From Ichthyophis bannanicus (taxonomy: Eukaryota > Chordata > Amphibia > Gymnophiona > Ichthyophiidae): a stretch of DNA of 64,000 nucleotides. The position numbers and the translations under genes were made by a program. Positions 48,471 to 59,643 of this stretch are shown piece after piece. The stretch is taken from assembly GCA_033557465.1 (NCBI GenBank), contig CM066033.1, positions 381,555,289-381,619,288 on the forward strand, read 5' to 3'. The stretch's first letter is position 1; each line of letters opens with the position of its first letter. The notes below the pieces were generated by a model that saw nothing but the letters and a program-made list of their open reading frames with translations, was not told where the DNA came from and made no database searches.

Positions 48471-48844
48471 TATCTCCAGGAACAAGCAGGAATGTAGTCC
48501 TCACGTATGGGTGACATCGGGTACTAATGGAGCCTATGCAGGAAGCTCCCCAGCTACTAATAGGATAGCCTTTGGGAGCAGTCCACTGCGCCTGCGTTGC
48601 TGCCTTCCCGCTCTTCTGACTCTCTTCTGTTCTCTTTTCTTCTGCGGAGCCGAGAGGATCACTCCTGTAACCATTGAAGAACTGCTGCCTTCACCCATAT
48701 CACCAATACTCCTTATTCTTATTTCTTCTATTTCTAATCTTCTACATCTTGATAAAATATTAAAAAAAAAAAAAAAAAAAAAACTTTCCCTCTGGACTTT
48801 TCTCTTCACCTGAGGCTCTCACCAGGCCTACCCTCCGAGGCAAC

Positions 48845-50640
48845 ATGGAAAAACTCACCAGTTTAAAAAATGTACAAAGTGCTCCGGCACAATATCAATT
48901 ACCAACAAACATGACTGGTGCCTCAAATTCCTCGTCCCCAGAGTGCGCTCTCTGCAAGCAGATGACAAAACGAGGCCTTGGGAATTGAGCCAAAAAGTTT
49001 GAAGAGCTCTTCCCAGCAGACACCCTTTCCTTGGCCTCGACCTCCTCAAGGGCTTCCTCTGGCTCCAAGCATTTAAGACTCCAGACATGGTGAGAACCTC
49101 TCCTTCCCACACTCCCAAGGAGAAGTCACTTCTCCGGGAGCCCTCAGACTCGAAAGGGACCAAGGCAAGAAAACAAAGGACCACTTTGGTAGGCCAAAGA
49201 CATCAAGGGAGCGGTCGAGGGCAAGGTCCTGAGAGCGTTCCCACGCTCACCAGGAATCATACCAGACCTCATCGGATTCCAGTAATAGGTCAAGGCATTC
49301 CTGGCAGGGGGACTTCTCCTCCAAAGCCTCAGTGGGGAGTCGAGGGTTACCCGGAGCGTCCACCTCTGCAGAACCTTCAACGCCATGCCCAGTTCCGGTG
49401 GCGGCTGACCCCACTCCATCCAATGACCAGGCACCGGAGACGACATTGAATCAATGCATGCTGACTCTGGAACACATTCTAGCAGCCCTACTAGCAGCCT
49501 CGGTGCACCTAACACCATCTGCCCCAATGTCATTACAGACTACATCAGCACCGACATTGGCACTGAGCCAGCTTGCGTTCCTATCGCCGCCATCGACCCC
49601 GGTGTCGGTTCCACCTGCAATGCTGCTATCTTCCCCAATGTCTAGAACTTCCTTGATACTGATACCTTTGCTGATCCTGGGCCTTCATTGATGCTGATGC
49701 CTACACTGCTGCCTCCAACAGATCCATCCTCTTCCATGCACACTGAAGAATTGGAGGACATCGACCTACATCGCTACTCTAAACACAGACGTCTCCGATA
49801 CTGTCCAGCATCTGTCTCAGAATCCTCTGACTCTGACCACAGATCCCTGGATTCTGACGACCTCAGATGTCGTCTCAGAATCTTTACCGTCACAGGCCAG
49901 TACCAGAAGAAAATCCCTGCCAGAAGAGGTCTTTTCATAATTTTATCAAAGATATGGCAGCAGATCTCTCCATTGCTATAGCTTCAGAACCAGAGCCCAG
50001 GGCAGAATAACTCGAGATTACGATATTCCACTGCACTGAAAGAAGCAACCATCTTACCGGTGCACCGCATAGTGCACAACCTGATGCTTAGAATGTGGGA
50101 AACACTTAACCTGCACGTCAAGTCGACGTCTCGATACTATGTACAGAGTCCCCAAATGCTCTGTCTTCCAGAAACTGTAACTTCCACACCTCTCCATTGT
50201 GGTGTAATCGGCGATGCGTCAAAAAGTGCCAAGAACCATGCCTGTTCCTCCAGGACACGAATCAAGAACCCTTGATTTCTTCACGAGGCACATCTTCCAG
50301 GCCTCCATGCTCGCCAGCAGGATCAACTCATACATCTTGTATATGAGGATATTCCTTAAAGAGTTGAACAAAGACTGGGAGGTCTTCCTGCCATTCCTCC
50401 CTGAAGAGAAGCGCCCTGCCTCTCAGGCAGTCCTCACCCACAGTCAAAATGTCTCTAAGTTCATCAACGGAGAAGCTTTTGATGCCTTTGAATCCTCTAG
50501 TAGAACCTACTCCATAGCCATAGGGGCAAGATGGTTGGCTTGCCTCCAGGCATCGGACTTAGAACAGTGAGTGCAGGACAAGTTGGCCAATATCCCCTGT
50601 ACAGGTGAAAACCTCTTTGGGAAGAACTGAAGGGAAAAAG
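48845..50640 (+). pseudogene. DIRS gag of element J
   Basis: ATG at 48845; the zinc-like block, read across frames, gives CTKCSGTISITNKHDWCLKF then ECALCKQM. Ser-rich SLASTSSRASSGSK follows near 49032. The later part includes HRIVHNLMLRMWETL near 50063, SMLASRINSYILYMRIFLKE near 50306, INGEAFDAFESSSRTYSIAI near 50465 and QDKLANIPCTGENLFGKN near 50574. Stops and frame changes throughout. Confidence 0.77.
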
Positions 50641-50869
50641 TGGGAGAACTTGAAACTGACGATACCACCCTCAAAAGGTTGTCAAACTGCAGATCCTTCC
50701 AAGAAGAAGGCTCAAACAAAAAAGGCCTTGTATCAAAAAAAATGATACCCATCCTACTCCCAACCAGCCTACCCTCCATAACGCAAACAGCAGGGAGCTC
50801 AACAAGCCAAAAAGCCATGGTTGACCAAGCACACATCTCAACCAGCTGCCTCAGTACCATCTTTTTGAC

Positions 50870-52719
50870 TTTTACAGGGGGAGCATGGCCAGTCCCATCC
50901 ATACCATTCCAGGAAGGCTCTCAAAGTTAATCTCTCAATGGAGGACTATAACTTCTGAAAAATGTACACTATTCATAGTCCACTATCCACAGTCTCAACC
51001 TTAGAACTTCCCCCTCATCGTTTCAGGGGACAAGCCCTTTCCAGAAACTATTGGCACCTTTTTACATCAGGACGTTGCCTCACTCCTCGCTCAAGGAGCC
51101 ATCAAGCCAGTCCCCCTACAGGAACATTGCAGGGGATTCTAATCTTCCTATTTCCTCATTCCAAAGAAATCAGGAGGCCTCAGGCCCATCCAAGATCTCA
51201 AGTTTCTTGTAAAAGAAAAATCCCAATATCTCATTGGGGACCTTCCCTTCCTCACCTACAAAACTGGCTTTGCTCCCTAGACCTCAGAGGCCTACACTCT
51301 CACATTCTAATCCACCCTTCTCACAGACACTATCTGATTCGCTTACCAAGAGATACATTATCAATACAGGGTGCTCCCCTTCAGCCTTGCCTCAGCACCA
51401 AGTCTTCACAAAGTGCATGGCCATCATGGTGGCTCATTTTCAGATCAACCATGTCTACATCTTCCCCTACTTAGACGATTGGCTCATAAAGGCAGACTCT
51501 CTCCTGGAGAGCTCTCCTGAGCATGACACACAACCATAGACCTCCTACAGTTCCTAGGCTTTTTGTGATCAACTTTCTGAAATCACAGCTTGTTCCGACA
51601 GACTGGAGTTCATAGGAGCCATCCTGGACACCATCCAATGCAAGGCCTTTCTCCCACAAGACCGTATGCAGAGACTCATACCATTAATAGAGACCATGCA
51701 GCAATGCCAGTCTGCTCCAGCACAATCCTTCCTACAGCTGCTGGGCCACAAGACCTCCACAGTACATGTTGTGCCGAATGCCAGGCTGCACATGTGCCAA
51801 AGCAGTGGGCTCTGTCAACCCAGTGGACCCAAGCCACTGAAGATCTGCATGCATCCATCATATTACTACCTATGGCACAATCTCTCCAATGGTGGACAAC
51901 CCCTGAAAATCTTCTCAAAGGATCACCATTCCGTCCCCCCCCCCCAACCTCAGCATACCCAAGCAATGGATGCATCCAAACTCGGCTGGGGAACTCACTT
52001 GGATGCACTCTCCCCACAAGGCCACTGGACTTACCCACAAGTCTACACAACAGATAAATCTCTTGGAACTTTGGGCTGTGTCGAGGGTTTTCCAAGTCTT
52101 CAAGCATCTTCTCGCCAACAGTTCTGTCCTTGTAAGAACGGACAAGCAAGTGGCCATGTTTTATATCAACAAGCAAGGGGGGTACGGGCTCTCTTCCCCT
52201 CTGCAGAGGCGTGCCAGATCTGGGACCAGGCCATTCAGCATATACAGCTCAGGGCAATCTACATTCCAGGTCAGGACAACCTGCAGGCAAAGAGCAGATT
52301 GCTCCATCCTCACAAATGGTCTCTAGATCAGACAGTGGCCAACCTGTTCGACACCTGAGGAACTTCATGGATAGACCTATTTGCTACTCGGTGCAATGCC
52401 ATACTTCCCTGCTTTTGCTCGAAGCTGCCAACAAACCTCAGTCTGTCCAACGATGCTTTCATGATCCCTTGGAATCGGGGTCTTTATGCGTTTCCACCAA
52501 CGCACCTGATCCTGAAAACACTTTCAAACTCCGAGAGGACAAGAGGTACATGATTCTCATAGCCTCTTTCTGGGCCTGCCAACCATGGTTTCCCCCCCTC
52601 CTTCATCTCTCACAAACCTAATCAATCCTGCTGGGATACAGACTGGATCTCCTCTCTCAGAATGATGAAACACTTCTCCATCCCAACCTCCGATCCCTTT
52701 GCCTAACATGACTCCTGAA
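50870..52719 (+). pseudogene. DIRS pol of element J
   Basis: RT: LLAQGAIKPVPLQEHC near 51084, LCSLDLRGLHSHILIHPSHR near 51269, an intact YLDDWLIKADS at 51468-51500. RNase H: a TDASKLGWGTHLDALSPQGH-like block near 51966 (the Thr-Asp is damaged to MDASKLG), INLLELWAVSRVFQ near 52050, RTDKQVAMFYINKQGG near 52138 with Asn of DNQ changed to Lys. The tail: FCSKLPTNLS near 52413, LYAFPPTHLILKTL near 52484. Reading requires many shifts. The LINE begins right after. Confidence 0.8.
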
Positions 52720-54648
52720 AGAACATAACATAAGATATGCCATACTGGGTCAGACCAAGGTCCATCAAGCCCAGTATTCTGTTTCCAACAGTGGCCAATC
52801 TAGGTCATATGTACCTAGCAGTTTCCCCAAGAGACACAAGTTCCACAATGCTTGTACTGGGTCAAGCATTGATATCTTCGGTCACTTAATAATGGTTTAT
52901 GGACCTTCCCTCCAGGAACTTGTCCAAACCTTTTTTAAACCCAGCTACACTAACAGCCTTTATTACATCCTCCGGTAACAAATTCCAGAGTTTGATTACA
53001 CGTTGAGTAAAAAAATATTTTCTTTTATTAGTCTTAAATAGTTTACCCTGTAGCTTCATTGCATGTCCCCTAGTCTTTCTATATTCTGATAAGGTAAACA
53101 ATCGATCTACGTTTACCCGTTCCACTCCATTCATTAATTTATAGACTTCTATCATATCTCCCCTCAGCCGTCTCTTTTCCAGGTTAAAGAGCCCTAACCT
53201 TTTTAGCCTTTCTTCATAGGAGTATCCTTCCATCCCCTTTACCATTTTGGTGGCTCTTCTCTGAACCTTTTCTAAAATCGCTATATCCTTTTTAAGATAC
53301 GGCGACCAGAATTGCACACAATATTCAAGGTGCGGTCTCACCATGGAACGATATAGAGGCATTATAATATCTTTTGTTTTATTTTCCATTCCTTTCCTTA
53401 TCATACCTAGCATTCTATTTGCTCTCTTGGCCGCCGCTGCACACTGGGCTGAGGGTTTTAACATGGTATCCACAATGACGCCTAAATCTTTTTCTTGGGT
53501 GGTGGTTCCTAATGTGGAACCTTGCATCGTGTAACCATAGTTTGGGTTGTTCTTCCCTAGGTACATAACCTTGCACTTGTCCACATTAAATTTAATCTGC
53601 CATTTTGATGCCCAGTCTTCCTATTTATCAAGATCCTCTTGCAATTTTTCACAATCGTCTTGGGTTTTAACAACTTTCAATAGTTTTGTGTCATCTGCAA
53701 ATTTGATAACCTCACTCGTTATTCCACTTTCCAGGTCATTTATGAATATGTCAAAAAGCAGCGGACCCAGCACAGATCCCTGGGTACACCACTATTCACC
53801 TTTCTCCATTGGGAAAATTGGCCATTTAGCCCTACCCTCTGCTTTCTATCTTTTAACCAGTTCCTGATCCACAATAGTACACTGCCTCCTATCCCGTGAC
53901 TCTTTAGTTTTGCCAAATGTCTCTGATGAGGGACCTTGTCAAAGGCTTTCTGAATGTCCAGATACACAATATCAACCAACTCACCTTTGTCCACCTGTTT
54001 ATTCACTCCTTCAAAAAAACATAACAGATTAGTAAGACAAGATCTTCCTTGTCTAAAGCCATGTTGGCTGTCTCCCATTAGGTTGTGACTATCTACATGC
54101 TGAGTAATTTTATTCTTTATGATGGTTTCTACCATTTTTCCCGGTACTGACGTCAGGCTCACCGGTCTGTAGTTTCCCGGATCACCCCTGGAACCCTTTT
54201 AAAAATTGGTGTTACATTGGCGATCCTCCAATCTTCAGGTATAGAGATGATTTTAATGATAGTTCACAGATTACTGATAGCAGGTCTGCAGTCTCATATT
54301 TCAGTTCTTTCAACACCCTTGGATGTATACCATCCGGCCCAGGTGATTTGCTACTCTTCAGTTTATCTAATAGTTGTAAGACATCTTCCCGATGTATCGA
54401 TATTTCCTTCAATTCTTCTGCACCTTTAAATACCACGTCAGTCATGGGTAACATCCCTACATCTTCCTCAGTAAAGACCGAAGCAAAAATTCATTCAGTC
54501 TCTCCACTATCGCCTTGTCGCCTCTTAGTGCTCCTTTAACCCCTTTATCATCTAATGGACCAACTGACTCACAGGTTTTTTGATACAAATGTACTTGAAA
54601 AGGTCTTTATTTCACGTTTTTGCTTCCGCAGCAAGGTTCTTCTCAAAT
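52720..54648 (-). mobile_element. CR1/L3-type LINE, 5'-truncated, antisense in J
   Basis: The 3' end (at 52720 on the plus strand) carries ACATAAGATATGCCATACTG, a well-known 3' end of CR1/L3-like LINEs in amphibians and reptiles. RT motifs on the minus strand run from GPDGIHPRVLKELK near 54340 through GFRQGRSCLTNLL near 54040, VDIVYLDIQKAFDKVPHQR near 53960, VNSGVPRD near 53780 to the C-terminal frame. The RT catalytic YADD region lies in a damaged interval near 53690. Inserted between pol and YR of J. Confidence 0.87.
52886..53584 (-). pseudogene. CR1/L3-type RT C-terminal region
   Basis: A 232-codon open frame on the minus strand. It contains NVDKCK-type [96 protein letters not shown] and [20 protein letters not shown], the ordered blocks after the RT palm in this LINE group. 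No stop interrupts it, which suggests a fairly young copy, but the upstream RT is frameshifted. Confidence 0.87.
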
Positions 54649-55646
54649 TCGATAGAGGCATAGCATTGCATCATTCTCTCTCCACAGAGGTCAAAAATAT
54701 TCTCCTCTGTTCCAGAAAACATTCCACGAGAGAAGCTTATTCACTAAAGTGGCGCAGATGCGATGTATGGTGTTGACAAAAAGCATACAATTCTTTTCAG
54801 ACATCTGTTGCGACACTACTCCACTACCTCTGGCACCTCTCAAGGCCTCAAATCATCCTTGATAAGTCCACCTAAGTACAATCTCAGCTTTCCATGACGC
54901 AGTGAATGGCAAACCCATATCCTCTGACCCCTTAGTTGCAAGGCTCATGAGAGGTTTCCTGCTTATCAAACTACCCATCCGCCCACCCCCAGTTGCATGG
55001 GATCTCAATGTTTTGGCTCAACTGCTCAAACCACCCTTTGAACCATTAGCCACTGCTCAACTCCGCTACGTTTCTTGGATGGTACTCTTCCTCATAGCCC
55101 TAACTTCAGCCAGACGTGTCAGTGACCTACAGGCCCTAGTGACCTACGCTCTCTACAGACGTTTCTACCACGACAGTGATTCTACACAGACACCCCACTT
55201 CCTCCCGAAAGTGGTCTCAGTCTTCCACATCAATCAATCGGTCATTCTTCCAGTATTCTTTCTCAGACCACACACTTCCCAGGCGGAAGATACTCTGGAC
55301 TGCAAAAGAGCTCTAGCTTTCTACATACAAAGAATAGAGGCCATTAGGAAGTCATCTCAACATTTTGTATCCTTTTGACCAAGTTCATCTGTGACTTCGT
55401 TTCTAAACGCACCCTATCATGAATAGACTGCATATCTTTCTGCTACAACAATGCAGGATTATCCCTCGCTGGACATGTCACTGCACACCTCGATGGCGAA
55501 CCTACGCGCAATACCGATCACTGAAATATGCCGAGCTGTTATGTGGTCCTCCATCCATACCTTTACAGCCCACTCTTTGGATAAGGACTCCTGACGGGAT
55601 GCGGCCTTTGGCCAAGTGGTTCTTCAGCATCTCTTTGGGACATAAG
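54649..55646 (+). pseudogene. Tyrosine recombinase of element J
   Basis: Resumes after the LINE with GIALHHSLSTEVKNILLCSR near 54658 and STREAYSLKWRRCDVWC. The frame 54902-55378 carries LIKLPIRPPPVAWDLN, the catalytic Arg block TSARRVSDLQALVTY near 55107 and VSVFHINQSVILPVFF. Beyond 55378 frames shift. The His-Arg block is destroyed (AHLDGE near 55478), and the Tyr block reads TAHSLDKDS near 55565, so the nucleophile Tyr and its neighbour are lost. Stop at 55644-55646. Confidence 0.8.
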
Positions 55647-55699
55647 ACGCCTACCCCCCCCCCCCCCACCCGCTTCAATCCAGGCTTCCATCTGCGGGA

Positions 55700-56131
55700 C
55701 CAGGGTGGCTAGAGTCTACCTCCACTGGTCACAAAGGGTTCAACATCTGGGAGAGCCGGCGACGGGCCTGTCCGGGGGTGGCGGCCTATCTAGCAGACAC
55801 CCATTATGATCTCTTTAGGGGTCTCTCTAAAAACATGGCCTTGGTGGTGGTGGCCCGCTGCTACATGTGGCTCTGGAACTGGGTGGCAGACTGTTCCTCC
55901 AAGTCCTGCCTCAGCAAGCTCCCCTTTAAGGGGAAACTGCTCTTTGGGAAAGAGCTGGGCAAATTTGTTAAGGACTTGGGAGAGTCCAAGGGAGGTCAGC
56001 TGCCCGAGGATAAGCAAAAGAAGGCCCACAATCCTCAATCTCAAGGTCAGCCGAGGGACTTCAGGGGTTTTCATACATCTTGCTTTAGCCCAGCCCAGAG
56101 GGGCAGGTGTGTTGAGGTTTTTGAGGTGTGA
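55700..56131 (+). pseudogene. DIRS gag C-terminus, element K
   Basis: AAYLADTHYDLFRGLSKNMA, YMWLWNWVADCSSKSCLSKL, FKGKLLFGKELGKFVKDLGE and a Lys/Gln-rich end with PRDFRGFHTSCF match the end of G gag (43200-43560) in order. The N-terminal two thirds of gag are absent. It stops at 56129-56131. Confidence 0.8.
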
Positions 56132-56249
56132 GCAGGGTTTTTGGTGCCGCCTCAACCTCGGGACACTAGCACAATGAAGCGAGGGGGGGGTCCAGGTTGG
56201 GGGTGCAACCCGTAGGAGGTAGCTGTGGGATTTTTACCCTGCCTGGGTC

Positions 56250-57990
56250 CAGATCATGCTCGACCATTGAGTCCGGGAAGTTTGTCCGGGAATGCTATGC
56301 CCTTGAATAGGTTTGTCCAGTGAACCATTTCTTGGTTCAGTCCCCCTGCAAAGCACGGGGCAAGGCGGCAGCAGTAGAAGAGACCTTGACTTGTTTCCTG
56401 CAGCTAAGGACCGTGGAGCCGGTTCCCCGAGCCAAGTATGGCTGCAGTCAGTACTCCATTTATTTCATGGTGCCCAAAAAGGAAGGTTCCTTTCGCCCAA
56501 ATTCTCGAGCTCAAGGGTGTGAACCACTGTCTGCGGGTGCCACATTTCCACATGGAAGCGTTGAGATCAGTCAGTGGCATTGAAGAGTGGGGAGTTTTTG
56601 ACATCTCTCAATCTCACAGAGACGTATCTGCACATCCCCATCTCTCCAGAACATCAGCAGTTTCTCTGCTTTGTGGTGCGAATGGGCCACTTCTAGTTTC
56701 AAACATTGCCCTTTGGTCTGGCAATGTCCCTTCGTACCTTCACCAAGGTTATCGTGGTGGTGGTGGTGGCGGCAGCGCTTCACAAGAAAGTTCTCATGCA
56801 CACATACCTTGATTGGCTGATCCGGGCAAAGTCCAGAGACTAATAAAGCAAAAGAGCAGCAACGCGAGTGGCGCAGTTCCTCCAAAGTTAGTTGGGTGGT
56901 CAACCTGGTCAAGTCATTTACATCCATCCTAGGAACTGGAATCTTTAGGAGCGCACTTCAACACCCACGTGGGCAAGGTCTTCCTGCCAGAACGGGTGCA
57001 GTGGCTATGAAAGTTTGTATGGCAGTTCCTGAAGATGGCAAGGTAGTCGGCCTGGCATCTGCAGGTTTTAGGGACCATGGCAGCCACTCTAAAGCTAGTC
57101 CCATGGGCAAGGGTGCAAATGCAACCACTGCAGAGAGCTCTACTGCCAGTCCCACGAGAGTCCATCTCTGTCCCAAGTATTCCCCTGTCCACGGAGCACC
57201 AAGAGTGCTCTCAGGTGGTGGCTTAGTCTGGGGAGCCTGGAAGGGGGGCATGCTCCTCAAGTTGCTGGTGTGGGTTCCGCTCATAACTGATGCCAGTCTG
57301 TCTGGTTGGGAGGCCCATTGCAAATGGCACTTTGCTCAGGGACACAGTTGAGCCAGCAGAAGGTCCTTTGGTTGATCAACAGGCTCAAGATGCTAGCGGT
57401 GGCCCTGGTGCTGTGAAGTTGAGTCATGGCTGCAGGGGAAGGCGATCCGGGTCTTCTCGGACAATGTTACCATGATAGCTTACATCAACAGTCAAGGAGG
57501 CATGGGCAGTACAGCCCTGGATGAGGAGGCCGAAAGGCTGTTCAGCTGGACAGAGATTCATCTCCAGGTGTTATCAGCGGCACACAAGTGGAGTTGCCAA
57601 TGTGATGGCAGACTACCTCAGCCAAGTGCACATGGATGCTGGTGACTCAATCGGGGTATTCAAGCAGGTGGTGCGCCAATGGGGCATAACGGTCATGGAC
57701 CTAATGGCATTGTTTGAGTTGGCCAAGGCCTACCACTTTTTTCCAGCAGGAAGAGGATGTCAGAGGGCCTGGATGCTCTAGTACAGCAGTGGCCCGAAGA
57801 GGGTCGTCTTTGTTTTTCCCCCCCATGGGCACTCATAGGCCGGGTCATGCAGCGGATAGAAGTGCACTGGGGAGTTAGTAATTTTGGTTGCACTGGATTG
57901 GCCACAGCGCCCATCGTATGCCTTCCTGGTTCAGATTCTAGCAGATCGACCATGGCGGCTTCCATTTCGCAAGGATCTCCTGATAGTGAC
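56250..57990 (+). pseudogene. DIRS pol of element K
   Basis: RT: YSIYFMVPKKEGSFRPNSR near 56453, VNHCLRVPHFHMEALRSV near 56518. The active site at 56805-56813 reads Tyr-Leu-Asp and passes straight to Trp: the second catalytic Asp codon is deleted in frame. A (GGT)n run at about 56754-56770 lies just upstream. RNase H: PLITDASLSGWEAHCKWHFA near 57279, FSDNVTMIAYINSQGGMGS near 57455, NVMADYLSQVHMDAGDS near 57599. The tail ITVMDLMALFELAKAYHF near 57688 represents the methyltransferase-like start. Several shifts. Confidence 0.83.
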
Positions 57991-57998
57991 TGCTATGC

Positions 57999-59060
57999 AT
58001 GCCCCAGGTGGATAGTCTCATTTACGGCATGGCTTTTGAAAGGGTGAGGTTGAAGAGAGGATATTTGAGCTCTGTGATAGCAACCTTGCTACAGGCCCGG
58101 AGGAGGTCTACTTGCCCGGCGCATATCCACATATGGTGCATCTTTGAGGCAGGCATGCAGGCATACCCCTCCACTGCCTCCGTCCTGGACATCTTGGTGT
58201 TTTTGCAGTCCGATTTTGATAAATCGCCACCAGATGCACCCTCAAGGGACTGGTGGCTAGACCCTTCCTGTTATCGGGGAAAAGTCCACAGGGTGCCGTT
58301 AGGTACCCACACAGATGTACTGAGATTTCTGAGGGTAGTGAACCACCTCTGTCCTCCACAGAGGGTGGTGGATACTACCTTGGGATCTCAATCTGGTGCT
58401 GACAGCGCTTTCTGGGGAACCCTTTGAACCATTGAGTCGGGCTTCCCTGAAGGGCTTTACCCTGAAAACTGTATTCCTTATGGCAATTTGCTCAGCATGC
58501 TGGATTTTGGAGCTTCAGGCCTTATCGTGTCAGGAGCCATTCTTTTCGTTCTCCGTGGAGAAGGTGATCCTTCAGCTGGTACCTTCATTTTTGCCTAAGG
58601 TTTCAGCTTTTTATGTGATCCAGGTGGTTACTTTACCGGCTCTGGGGAATGCGGATGTAAGCTCTGCCACGCCACAGTTGCATCACTTGGATGTTGAGTC
58701 CTGCGAAGGTATTTGAAAAGGACAGCATCCTTTCAGGAATCTGATCTGTTCTGTTTGGGGGGCTGCGCAGAGGTGAGGGGGTAGCAAAGGCCTCCATTTC
58801 CAGATGGCTCAGGGAAGTAGTCACGTCGGTGTACATCTTGAAGGGTAAAGTGTCGGAGTTGCAAGCACATTCCACAAAGGCTCAAGTGACCTTGTGGATG
58901 GAGTATAGTTCAGTTCCAGCAATGGAGATCTGTAGGGCGACAACATGGTCTTTGCTTTATACTTTCACTAAGCATTATCACCCGGATGTCCAGGTGGCAG
59001 GGACGCTTGCTTTGGATCGGCAGTGCTTCAGGCTGGTTGTGTGGGTCCCTCCTGTTAGTT
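57999..59060 (+). pseudogene. Tyrosine recombinase of element K
   Basis: The frame 57999-58427 opens with GYLSSVIATLLQARRRSTCP near 58058. The next frame has EPFEPLSRASLKGFTLKTVF near 58420 and the first catalytic block reads SACWILELQAL near 58483, so Trp replaces Arg. The His-Arg block is AHSTKAQVT near 58864, with Lys for Arg. The Tyr block TFTKHYHPD near 58963 keeps Tyr. Two catalytic Arg positions are therefore gone in addition to frameshifts. Confidence 0.82.
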
Positions 59061-59079
59061 TAACCGCTCTGATACATTC

Positions 59080-59643
59080 TAGAGATGAGGGATTGGACTG
59101 GAGGGACGATAAGGAGAAATTATTTACCTGCTAATTATTGCTCCTTGAGGAACTTCAGTCTAGTCCCGGATCCCTCCCTGAGTGCGTTTTGTGGTGATCT
59201 GAGTCACCCCGGTCCTGAAGCTGGTTCCCTTGGTGGAGGAAGTGGTCAGGTGGTGCCGGGAAGTTGGATGCAATAGACACTGGAGGGGCAGGGGCGGACC
59301 AGAAGAGCTGTCAGTCTCTTGCTCCCCGCTGGTTGGTGTTGCTCTGGCGCTCAACAGGTAAGCTGCCTCATTCTGGAGGGGGTCGGGATATCCTACCCAG
59401 GTGATGGGGGGGTCGCTAGTTTATTTAGGTGTAGAAGTGTTCTTTGCATGTTTAATTACTTATTTGTTGCTCCTGCTTTGTCAGTAGTTACTGGGGTTGG
59501 TAGGCAGTGCCAGCTGCATAAGTGCACTGGTGTCATCAAAAGATGGCGTCTCAGTCTCCAAACTGCTGGAAGAGGTACACTGCCCAGAGGTGTGGGACTA
59601 GAATGGAGTTCCTCAAGGAACAACAATTAACAGGTAAGTCTAA
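59080..59643 (+). repeat. ICR and right inverted terminal repeat of K
   Basis: Complement of the left end up to 59119 (ACGATAAGGAGAAA) and complement of the right end from 59120. The right repeat, from about 59480, is complementary to the left end of H for about 150 bases. The end reads AACAGGTAAGTCTAA at 59643. Confidence 0.85.

Larger units (their letters stand above)
48471..55650 (+). mobile_element. DIRS1-like element J (family 2), right end missing, LINE inside
   Basis: Left end TATCTCCAGGAACAAGCAGG at 48471. Gag, pol and YR are present, but after the YR stop (55644-55646) the sequence passes through a 14-C run into family-3 gag; the ICR and right repeat are absent. A reverse-strand LINE separates pol from YR. 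J retains the only YLDD motif in the window apart from C. Confidence 0.85.
55690..59643 (+). mobile_element. DIRS1-like element K (family 3), lacks 5' part
   Basis: Begins within gag, directly downstream of the truncated J, and continues through pol, YR, ICR and right repeat to 59643. Its last base touches the first base of L. H (47683-48470) supplies a matching left end and leader upstream of J, so H and K are likely one copy into which J landed. Confidence 0.83.
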
